A stretch of DNA of 64,000 bases from Thauera aromatica_A (lineage in GTDB: Bacteria; Pseudomonadota; Gammaproteobacteria; Burkholderiales; Rhodocyclaceae): positions 27,144 through 91,143 of the forward strand of contig NZ_JALLIK010000099.1 in the NCBI RefSeq assembly GCF_023093595.1. The letters run 5' to 3'. The notes beneath the pieces are model-generated. The model ran no database searches, was not told the DNA's origin, and was given only the letters and a program-made list of their open reading frames with translations. The first letter of the stretch is position 1, and each line of letters opens with the position of its first letter. Position numbers and translations under genes: made by a program. This document shows positions 25,632 to 32,573 of this stretch, in pieces.

Positions 25632-26002
25632 TCGGCGGAAGGGTCGGATGAAGCGGGGTCCGGCTGGGACCGCGTGGCGTTGGCGTGCACCCAGGCGAGG
25701 TAGGCGGGCAGGCCCCGCTCCACAGGGACCGCCACGATCTCGGGAAGTTCGTAGGGGTGACGGGCCCGGATCGCCGCCTCCAGCGCGGGATAGGCGGCGG
25801 TGGCGGTCTTGATCAGGAGCGGCGTCTCGATGGCCGTTTCGACCTTGCCCTGCCAGCGATATACCGAGGTGCAGGGAGCGAGCACATTGACGCACGCCGC
25901 CAGCCCGTCCTCGATCAGCGCCGCGGCCAGCGCCTGGGCGGAAGCCGGGTCGGGGAGGGTGGTGAGGACGATCAGGAAGGGGCTCTGGGGCGGCGCGTTC
26001 AT
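25628..26002 (-). CDS. cutA: Divalent-cation tolerance protein CutA
   Basis: 124 residues, a ferredoxin-like trimeric protein. Typical segments are IVLTTLPDPASAQALA, GLAACVNVLAPCTSVYRWQGK and HPYELPEIVAVPV. The family is linked to copper tolerance and, in E. coli, sits next to dsbD as here. It overlaps dsbD by 4 bases and heads the long minus-strand run. Confidence 0.94.
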   Translation of the reverse strand: MNAPPQSPFLIVLTTLPDPASAQALAAALIEDGLAACVNVLAPCTSVYRWQGKVETAIETPLLIKTATAAYPALEAAIRARHPYELPEIVAVPVERGLPAYLAWVHANATRSQPDPASSDPSAE

Positions 26003-26126
26003 GGCGGATTTGCGGGCGGCGTGCCCGGAATGCGGCTCATGTTAACATCGCACCTCCGGCCGATGCCTTTTCCCGCATCAAGTCTTTCCCGCGCGCCTGC
26101 CCGCGACCCGCATCACGAGTCCCGCC

Positions 26127-27179
26127 ATGACCTTCATCGCCCAGTACATCGACAAGCACCTCGCCGCCGTGGCCGCGCTGCGCGCCAGCGAACCCGCGGT
26201 GGCCGCCGCCGCGCAGCGCATCGGTGCGGCGATCAATCGCGGCAACACGTTGTTGCTGTGCGGCAACGGCGGCAGCGCGGCCGACGCGCAGCACATCGCC
26301 GCCGAACTGGTCGGGCGCTTCGTCGCCGAGCGCCGCGGGTTGCCGGCGATCGCGCTCACCACCGATACGTCGATCCTCACCGCGGTCGGCAACGACTATG
26401 GCTACGACAGCGTCTTCGCCCGCCAGGTCGAGGCGCTCGCCCGGCCGGGCGACGTGGTCGTGGGGATCTCCACCAGCGGCAACAGCCCCAACGTCATCGC
26501 CGCCATGCACGCGGCGCGCGCGCGCGGCTGCGAGCTGATCGGCCTGCTCGGGCGCGACGGCGGCAGGCTGCGCGATCTGGTCGACGTCGCCGTCACCATC
26601 GGGGTGGCCGAGACCGCGCACATCCAGGAATGCCACATCATGGTCGGCCACATCTGGTGTGCCCACGTCGATGCGCATCTGGCCGCCGCCGGCACGGTCG
26701 GCGGTGACCGCCGCAGCGGCGTGCTGGGCGAAGCCGAGGCGGTCGCCGCCGTGCGCGCCGCGCGTGAGGCCGGCGCGCGCGTGGTGATGACCAACGGCTG
26801 CTTCGATATCCTTCACCCCGGCCACATCGAATATCTGGAGCAGGCGCGCGCGCTGGGCGATCGCCTCATCGTCGCGGTCAACGACGATGATTCGGTGCGT
26901 CGCCTGAAGGGCGAGCGCCGGCCGGTGAACCCGCTTGCGCACCGCCTGCGCATGCTCGCCGCGCTCGGCTGTGTGGACTGGGTCGTCCCCTTTGCCGAAG
27001 ACACCCCCGAGCGCCTGATCTGCGCGGTGCTGCCCGACGTGCTGGTCAAGGGCGGCGACTACACCCCCGAACAGATCGCCGGCGGCGATTGCGTGCGCCG
27101 CGCCGGCGGCGAGGTGAAAGTGCTCGGCTTCGTGCCCGGGCACTCGACGAGCGGGCTGATCGAGAAGATCCGCGGTTGA
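26127..27179 (+). CDS. gmhA-hldC: Fusion of sedoheptulose-7-phosphate isomerase (GmhA) and heptose-1-phosphate adenylyltransferase (HldC/RfaE domain II)
   Basis: 350 residues in one frame. Residues 1-190 are GmhA, a SIS-domain isomerase: LLCGNGGSAADAQHIAAELVGRF, TSILTAVGNDYGYD, STSGNSPN and the C-terminal AHIQECHIMVGHIWC. After a short linker (about 190-205), residues 210-350 are the nucleotidyltransferase half normally found at the C-terminus of HldE: MTNGCFDILHPGHIEYLEQA with the HxGH motif, and RPVNPLAHRLRMLAAL. Together they catalyse the first and fourth steps of ADP-L-glycero-D-manno-heptose synthesis. The kinase (HldA) and epimerase (HldD) are at 61-63 kb; GmhB is not in the window. Fusion of these two partners is unusual; I see no frameshift or internal ribosome site suggesting two genes. 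Confidence 0.93.
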   Translation: MTFIAQYIDKHLAAVAALRASEPAVAAAAQRIGAAINRGNTLLLCGNGGSAADAQHIAAELVGRFVAERRGLPAIALTTDTSILTAVGNDYGYDSVFARQVEALARPGDVVVGISTSGNSPNVIAAMHAARARGCELIGLLGRDGGRLRDLVDVAVTIGVAETAHIQECHIMVGHIWCAHVDAHLAAAGTVGGDRRSGVLGEAEAVAAVRAAREAGARVVMTNGCFDILHPGHIEYLEQARALGDRLIVAVNDDDSVRRLKGERRPVNPLAHRLRMLAALGCVDWVVPFAEDTPERLICAVLPDVLVKGGDYTPEQIAGGDCVRRAGGEVKVLGFVPGHSTSGLIEKIRG

Positions 27180-27218
27180 TCTTCAGGCTGGCGTTGCCCG
27201 TCTGCCGGGTGGGGCGCA

Positions 27219-27698
27219 TCAGAGGCCCGGAAACCGTGCATCTATATGCTCTCGCATGCGCTCCAAAACGCCCAAGGCGGCGTTTGCCGACCGAATGGCC
27301 AGTTGCAGCCGGCTGAACCGCTCCTCGACCGTGTCCGGGTAGTCATGGGCGAACTCGTTGCGAATGCGGCGCAGTTCCGCCCAATGATCAGCCGAGGGCA
27401 ACCAGCCCAGTTGTTCCAGCCTCGCCAGGCGGTCCAGCACCGGCATGGGGGCGATGTCTTCGCCCAATGCCCGCAGCGCTGCGGGAAACAAGCGCGCGCC
27501 CATATCGTCCTGCAGCCGGGTATATCGGTACGCGAATTGATCCAGGAGACGACGATCGCTCTTCGTGAGCGGCTCGAGATCGGCCGGCTTCAGCGCGCGT
27601 TGTGAAAGATCCTCGAGCGCGTCCTTCAACGCGTCTTCGTGTTGGGAGCAGGCCGTCAGAGCATGCCCCAGGGAAAGCAGATCGGCCGCGTGTGTCAT
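27219..27698 (-). CDS. HepT-like HEPN toxin of a type VII toxin-antitoxin pair
   Basis: 159 residues, all-helical. The HEPN RNase motif R-x4-H-x-Y is exact: Arg113, His118 and Tyr120 in RIRNEFAHDYP. In HepT/MntA systems the Tyr of this motif is the residue AMPylated by the partner nucleotidyltransferase. It overlaps the upstream nucleotidyltransferase gene by 4 bases (ATGA). It is longer than the roughly 110-140 residues usual for HepT. Function is inferred from motif and pairing. Confidence 0.82.
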   Translation of the reverse strand: MTHAADLLSLGHALTACSQHEDALKDALEDLSQRALKPADLEPLTKSDRRLLDQFAYRYTRLQDDMGARLFPAALRALGEDIAPMPVLDRLARLEQLGWLPSADHWAELRRIRNEFAHDYPDTVEERFSRLQLAIRSANAALGVLERMREHIDARFPGL

Positions 27699-27997
27699 TG
27701 AAGCCGTAGCCCGGTCTCATGGGCGACGCGAACGATCGGGCGGGTGTCGTTCGGCGACTCGATGACGACATCCACTTTTCTCTCGCCGAGGCGGCGCTCC
27801 AGCCGGGCGAGAAAGCGAATCTTCCGCAATAGACGCTCCTCGGAGCTGAGTGCCGGCGGGGCGATGAGCAGATCGATGTCGCCCCCGCGCTTGCTGTCGT
27901 CGGTGCGCGAACCGAACAGCCAGACCGATGTTCCGTCACCGAAGACATCGAGCGCCGACTGGCGGATTGCAGAGATCTGTTCGGGTGACAGCCTCAT
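27695..27997 (-). CDS. MntA-like minimal nucleotidyltransferase antitoxin
   Basis: 100 residues. The nucleotidyltransferase signature is LFGSRTDDSKRGGDIDLLI: Gly29-Ser30 and the metal-binding Asp40-x-Asp42. Later ERRLGERKVDVVIES supplies a third acidic position. Such proteins silence HepT by transferring AMP to the toxin's Tyr. The ribosome site is CAGGAG just before ATG 27997. It is first in a two-gene operon with the HEPN toxin; this region is an accessory insert between heptose and O-antigen genes. Confidence 0.85.
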   Translation of the reverse strand: MRLSPEQISAIRQSALDVFGDGTSVWLFGSRTDDSKRGGDIDLLIAPPALSSEERLLRKIRFLARLERRLGERKVDVVIESPNDTRPIVRVAHETGLRLQ

Positions 27998-28084
27998 GTC
28001 TGCTCCTGACTTTGTTTATGCAAACACCTTGCAATTCTAGGGTACATCCGCGGGTGCTACTAACCGCCAGCGCTTCAAGCGCAA

Positions 28085-28258
28085 TCAACGGGGTCCGACT
28101 CCATCGATTCGTAACCCCGTTTCCAGATCGCGGCCAACGCGCTCGATATACTCGTGCAGCGCGGCGTTGTCGATCTGATGCCACAGGCACAGGTCGACCT
28201 TCCAGGGCAGCAGCAGTTCGTCGATGTCCGTGCCCAGGCGCAGGTCGATGTCCGACCC
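28085..28258 (-). pseudogene. 3' remnant of a MntA-family nucleotidyltransferase gene
   Basis: Reading minus-strand codons from 28258, the frame starts GSDIDLRLGTDIDELLLPWK and continues with VDLCLWHQIDNAALHEYIER, then VGRDLETG, stopping at 28085. That is the familiar second half of a MNT protein (GSDIDL metal motif, LP.xVDL..., IDN..L..HIERVG), but the first half with its GS motif is missing. In its place, in another frame, is a Uma2 fragment. So this is a decayed relative of the intact gene at 27695, cut at the GSDIDL motif. Confidence 0.72.
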
Positions 28259-28398
28259 GGGGCGCCGAAGCGATACAGCTCCACGCAGCGCTGGTCGGGG
28301 TCGACCAGCAGGTATTCGCGCTTGATGTCGGTGCGGGTTTCGCCGTCAAGGTATTCGTCGATGCCGATCCGGGCGGGGCGTGCGCGGGCGCTGCTCAT
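28259..28398 (-). pseudogene. Internally deleted Uma2-family (DUF820) nuclease remnant
   Basis: From ATG 28398 the frame reads a Uma2-like N-terminus (RIGIDEYLDGETRTDIKREY) that runs straight into a Uma2 C-terminal stretch (EYLLVDPDQRCVELYRF). The whole catalytic middle is missing, as if deleted between two EY positions. After about 45 residues the similarity ends, and the DNA continues in another frame as a nucleotidyltransferase tail. The open frame runs on to 28075 as nonsense. Confidence 0.65.
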
Positions 28399-28509
28399 GC
28401 GAGCCTCCGTGTGGGCGGGGATGCGAGGAATGATAAGCCAAAGCGCACGTGCGGGCCGCTGGGCGCGATCCCTGCGGAAATGCCTGCTGATCGAGCAGCC
28501 CGGCCGAGC

Positions 28510-30405
28510 TCATCCCACCACGCGCAATCGGGGCCGGGCGGCCTCCTGCGGTGCCGGATTCGCTGCGTCCGAATGCCTCGCCGGCTCGTATTCCGGCACC
28601 CAGCGCTGCAGTCCCGTGCGTACTTTTTCGTCGCTCACCGGGCCCGGCTGCGACAGCCAGTCGCCCAGTTCTTCCAGGAAAGTCCCCTCCACAGCCCGCG
28701 AGCGCGCGATGCGCAGCTTGGGGTGGGGCGTCTCGCGGGTTTCTTCGGCCGCGGCGAGTGGTTCCTCGTACAGCTTCTCGCCCGGGCGCAGGCCGGTGAA
28801 CTCGATGCGGATCTCGTCCTCCGTATAGCCCGACAGCCGGATCATGTTGCGCGCGAGGTCCGCGATCCTCACCGGCTCGCCCATGTCGAGGACGAAGATC
28901 TCCCCGCCCTGGCCCATCGCTGCCGCCTGCAGGACCAGCTGCGCGGCCTCGGGAATCGACATGAAGTAACGGTTGATCTCCGGGTGGGTGACCGTCACCG
29001 GCCCGCCGCGGGCGATCTGCTCGGCGAACTTGGGAATCACGCTGCCGGTGCTGCCCAGCACGTTGCCGAAGCGCACCATCTCGAACTGGGTAGGGCCGGC
29101 GCCTGCCCGGCTCAGCGCTTCGCAGACCATTTCCGCCAGGCGCTTGGTCGCGCCCATCACGTTGGTGGGGTTGACCGCCTTGTCGGTGGAGATCAGGACG
29201 AAGCGCTCGGCGCCGTGATGCCGGGCCTGCGTCGCTACCTGCAGGGTGCCGAGCACGTTGTTGCGCACCGCCTGCCAGGCGTTGGCGATTTCCATCAGCG
29301 GCACGTGCTTGTAGGCGGCGGCGTGGAACACCAGCTGCGGCTGCCAGGCGGAAAAGATTTCGTCCACCCGGGCCGCGTCCTTGACGTCGCCGGCCAAGGG
29401 CACCACGTCCACCTCGGGCCGGTGTTCGCGGAACCATTGCTCGATGCCGTACAGGGCGAATTCGCTGGCCTCCATCAGCACCAGCCGGGCGGGGGCGAAG
29501 CGGGCGAGCTGGCGGCAAAGCTCGCTGCCGATGGAGCCGCCGGCGCCGGTGATGAGCGCGGTCTTGCCGGCGATCATCGCCTGCACGTGCGCGGAGTCGA
29601 TGTGCACCGGTTCGCGGCCGAGGAGATCCTCGATGTCGACCGGGCGCATGGCGTTGATCGCGACGTGGCCGTTCATCAGGTCGTCGAGGCCGGGCACGGT
29701 GAACACATGGGCGCCGGCGCGCACCGCGATGTCGGTTGCACGCTTGAGTGCGGCGCTGGCCGCGGAGGGCATGGCCAGGATCACGTGGCTCACCTTGTAG
29801 TCGTGCAGCACCTGGGGAAGGCGCTCGATCGCGCCGACCACCGGCTGGCCGTAAAGCTCCCGCCCCCACTTCGCACGGTCGTCGTCCACCAGGGCGACCA
29901 CCTGCCAGTCCGGGCTGCGCGTCAGTTCGCGCACCAGCATCGCGCCCCCGGTGCCGGCGCCGACCACCACCACCGGCTTGCCGGCGCCGATCAGGCCGCC
30001 GTACAGGCGATGCTCCTTCCACATCCGCCATGCCGCGCGGCCGCCGCCCATCACCACCAGCAGCAGCACCGGATAGAGCACGAGCATCGTGCGCGGCAAG
30101 GCGGGGGTGCCGCGGTCGATGGCGATCACGAGCGCCATCGCCACGGCGGAGACGCCGACCGCCTTCAGGACCCGGCGCAGATCGGGCAGGCTGGCGAACA
30201 CCCACATGCCGCGATACAGCCCGGCCCAGCGGCAGGCGATGGCGTGGACGAGCAGCAACACCGCTCCGGCCGCAAGCAGCTTGTCGGCGTAGTGGGCGGG
30301 GAGGTCGAAATTGAAACGCAGCGCAACGCCCCCGACCCACGCCACGAGCATGGCGAGGAGATCGAAGAGGAAGACGATGGCGGAGCGGGTGGCGTTCTTG
30401 AGCAT
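28510..30405 (-). CDS. Membrane-anchored nucleotide-sugar 4,6-dehydratase (CapD/WbpM/FlaA1-like)
   Basis: 631 residues. Four N-terminal membrane helices (to about 130) precede a first Rossmann segment (VVVVGAGTGGAMLVREL) and then the catalytic SDR domain with TALITGAGGSIGSELCRQ, HAAAYKHVPLMEIAN and LISTDKAVNPTNVMGATKR, where the Tyr of the SDR triad is replaced by Met as in the WbpM/FlaA1 group. It makes UDP-4-keto-6-deoxy sugars for O-antigen or capsule initiation. It is followed on the same strand by no near gene and preceded, 182 bases away, by the WecA-type transferase. Confidence 0.92.
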   Translation of the reverse strand: MLKNATRSAIVFLFDLLAMLVAWVGGVALRFNFDLPAHYADKLLAAGAVLLLVHAIACRWAGLYRGMWVFASLPDLRRVLKAVGVSAVAMALVIAIDRGTPALPRTMLVLYPVLLLVVMGGGRAAWRMWKEHRLYGGLIGAGKPVVVVGAGTGGAMLVRELTRSPDWQVVALVDDDRAKWGRELYGQPVVGAIERLPQVLHDYKVSHVILAMPSAASAALKRATDIAVRAGAHVFTVPGLDDLMNGHVAINAMRPVDIEDLLGREPVHIDSAHVQAMIAGKTALITGAGGSIGSELCRQLARFAPARLVLMEASEFALYGIEQWFREHRPEVDVVPLAGDVKDAARVDEIFSAWQPQLVFHAAAYKHVPLMEIANAWQAVRNNVLGTLQVATQARHHGAERFVLISTDKAVNPTNVMGATKRLAEMVCEALSRAGAGPTQFEMVRFGNVLGSTGSVIPKFAEQIARGGPVTVTHPEINRYFMSIPEAAQLVLQAAAMGQGGEIFVLDMGEPVRIADLARNMIRLSGYTEDEIRIEFTGLRPGEKLYEEPLAAAEETRETPHPKLRIARSRAVEGTFLEELGDWLSQPGPVSDEKVRTGLQRWVPEYEPARHSDAANPAPQEAARPRLRVVG

Positions 30406-30587
30406 GGGGTGGCGCCGCGCCGGCCAGTCCTGTCCGGTGAGCGCGGTCGCGATTCTAACCGCTTGCCCGGGCGGGGATGGCGTGGCGGATCGATTTGTCT
30501 CACTTGCTCACAAGAAACCCCGGGCCGCCCCGCGTTTTCCCGCTCCCCGGGGGGCACGACAGCGCCGTATCCCGGAGGCGCTCGACA

Positions 30588-31619
30588 TCACTGCTTTTCG
30601 ACCGCCCCGGCGCGGAACCGGAAGGCCAGCAGCGACAGCGGAGCGTAGGCGAGCACGACGCCGGCCAGGGCACCCAGGATTCCGCTTCCCACGCCCAGCG
30701 CGAGCGGCAGCAGCCACAGCAGGTTGATCGCCGCCACCGCCAGCGTTACCGGCCGATGGCGGCCGAAGTGCCGGGCCGCGTGCTGATAGGCATGGCTGCG
30801 GTGGGCCTGGTAGAGCTTTTCGCCCCGCAGCAGGCGGCGCAGCAGGGTCACGGTGGCGTCGGTCACGAACACCCCGAGCAGGATCACCCAGGCCCAGAAC
30901 AGCTGCGGCGACACCCCGCCGGCCTGCAGCGACAGCACCCCCAGGGTGATGCCGAGGAAGCCGCTGCCCGCATCGCCCATGAAAATCTTCGCCGGCGGGA
31001 AGTTCCAGCACAGGAAGCCCGCGACTGCGGCGGCCAGCACCAGCGGCAGGAGCGACAGCGCCGGATGTCCGGACAGCAGGTAGAGCGCCGCGCCGCCGAG
31101 GCAGGCGCAGACCGCTTCGACGCCGGCGATGCCGTCGATGCCGTCCATGAAGTTGTACAGGTTGAGCATCCAGACCAGGTACAGCGCGCCGAAAACGGCA
31201 CCGACCCAGTCCGGCACCTGCAAGGCGGAGAAGAACGGCACGGGGGGCAGGCCGCCGAGCCAGGCCAGCGCCCAGGCGGCGGCGCTGAAATGGGCCAGCA
31301 GTCGCCAGCGTGCCGCGATGTGTCCGTGGTCGTCGGCGAAACCGACCACCGCCACCGCCCCGCCCGCGCCGAGCAGGGCCCACAGCTGCGCCGGCGCGAT
31401 CATCTCCGCGGCCCACAGCGCGGGCAGCGCGAGCGCGGTGCCGAGCACGATCGCCACGCCGCCGCCCCGCGGTGTCGGCAGGGTGTGCGAGCTGCGCGCG
31501 TTGGGGATGTCGATGACGCCGCGCGCCAGTGCATAGCGGCGCAGCAGACCGGTCAGGGCGGCCGAGAAGATGCCGACCGCCAGGATCAGGCCGAGTTGCG
31601 CAAGCACGCCCACCGTCAT
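30588..31619 (-). CDS. Undecaprenyl-phosphate sugar-phosphate transferase, WecA/WbpL family
   Basis: 343 residues with about ten membrane helices. It links the first sugar phosphate to undecaprenyl phosphate on the inner face of the membrane. Marks: PNARSSHTLPTPRGGGVAIV, VGFADDHGH (aspartates for Mg), NLYNFMDGIDGIAG, KIFMGDAGSGFLG and a C-terminal RSHAYQH with catalytic His. It overlaps the upstream epimerase gene by 4 bases. Together with the 4,6-dehydratase and epimerase this resembles WbpL-WbpV-WbpM of Pseudomonas O-antigen loci. Confidence 0.93.
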   Translation of the reverse strand: MTVGVLAQLGLILAVGIFSAALTGLLRRYALARGVIDIPNARSSHTLPTPRGGGVAIVLGTALALPALWAAEMIAPAQLWALLGAGGAVAVVGFADDHGHIAARWRLLAHFSAAAWALAWLGGLPPVPFFSALQVPDWVGAVFGALYLVWMLNLYNFMDGIDGIAGVEAVCACLGGAALYLLSGHPALSLLPLVLAAAVAGFLCWNFPPAKIFMGDAGSGFLGITLGVLSLQAGGVSPQLFWAWVILLGVFVTDATVTLLRRLLRGEKLYQAHRSHAYQHAARHFGRHRPVTLAVAAINLLWLLPLALGVGSGILGALAGVVLAYAPLSLLAFRFRAGAVEKQ

Positions 31620-32560
31620 CCCCCGAAGCCGGCGGCCGTTCGCCGCAGGCCTTCATCGGCGCCGATGGGCGGTGTCCAGCCGAGCGCTGCGCAGGTCGGT
31701 GCGATGTCCACCTGCAGGTTGCCGCACAGGCGCCGGATCATCGCCTGCCGTCCGCTCAGCGCCCCGCCCAGCGTCAGCATCCACGGCGGTACCGGCAGCA
31801 GCCGGGCAGGCACGGCCATCGCTGCGGCCAGGCGCAGCAACAGCGCGGTCGTGGACAGGTCCTCGCCGTCGGAAACCATGAAGGTCCGGTTCGCCGCGGC
31901 GGGGTGGTCGATGCAGGTCGTGATCAGGTCCACCAGGTTGTCCACCGCCACCAGCGAGCGCCGGTTGTGCCGGATGGCGCCGAGCGGCAGGGGCAGGCCG
32001 CGTGCAAGCCAGCGCATCAGGGTCTGCAGGTTGGCTTTCACGCCGGGGCCGTGGACCAGCGGCGGACGGATGAGGGTGACCTCCATGCCGGTGCGGGCGG
32101 ACAGGGCGAGCAGGCCCTGCTCGGCCTCGTGCTTGGAGAGGGCGTAGGGGTCGCCGGGCGCGGGGCGGTCGTGCGCGCAAAAGGGGCGGCCCGGCGGCGA
32201 GCATTCGCCATTGACCTTGACCGAGCTGATGAAGATGAAGCGCCGCACGCCCGCACGGGCGGCCTGCCGGGCCAGTTGCAGGGTGCCGTCGACGTTGACG
32301 CGGCGGAATTCGGCGAGCGGATCGGCGGCGCCGTCGTTCATGACGTGGACGCGGGCCGCCGCATGGATGACCACCTCGCGTCCGCCAAGCAGTCCGCGCC
32401 AGTCGGCGTCGGGACCGAGGACGGGGCCGGGCTGCAGCCCGCTGCCCGGCGGCGGGCGGCGGGCGGTGCCCACCGCGTGCCGGCCCTCCGCCTGCAGCCG
32501 GCGCAGGAGGGGGCGCCCGACGAAGCCGCTCGCGCCGGTGACCAGAAGTGAGGTGCTCAT
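31616..32560 (-). CDS. NAD-dependent nucleotide-sugar epimerase/reductase (WbpV-like)
   Basis: 314 residues, extended SDR. The NAD site is TGASGFVGRPLLRRL, followed by HAAARVHVMND, the Ser of SSVKVNGE and the catalytic YALSKHEAE (Tyr-x3-Lys). It probably interconverts or reduces a UDP-N-acetyl-hexosamine to provide the sugar that the next gene product attaches to the lipid carrier. ATGA overlap with that gene. Confidence 0.9.
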   Translation of the reverse strand: MSTSLLVTGASGFVGRPLLRRLQAEGRHAVGTARRPPPGSGLQPGPVLGPDADWRGLLGGREVVIHAAARVHVMNDGAADPLAEFRRVNVDGTLQLARQAARAGVRRFIFISSVKVNGECSPPGRPFCAHDRPAPGDPYALSKHEAEQGLLALSARTGMEVTLIRPPLVHGPGVKANLQTLMRWLARGLPLPLGAIRHNRRSLVAVDNLVDLITTCIDHPAAANRTFMVSDGEDLSTTALLLRLAAAMAVPARLLPVPPWMLTLGGALSGRQAMIRRLCGNLQVDIAPTCAALGWTPPIGADEGLRRTAAGFGG

Positions 32561-32573
32561 CGATCTGCGGGCT

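Noticed and set aside
26127..27179. Two separate genes (gmhA and hldC) joined by error
   Set aside because: The frame is continuous through a normal linker with no stop, ribosome site or ATG at the domain border, so a true fusion is the simpler reading.
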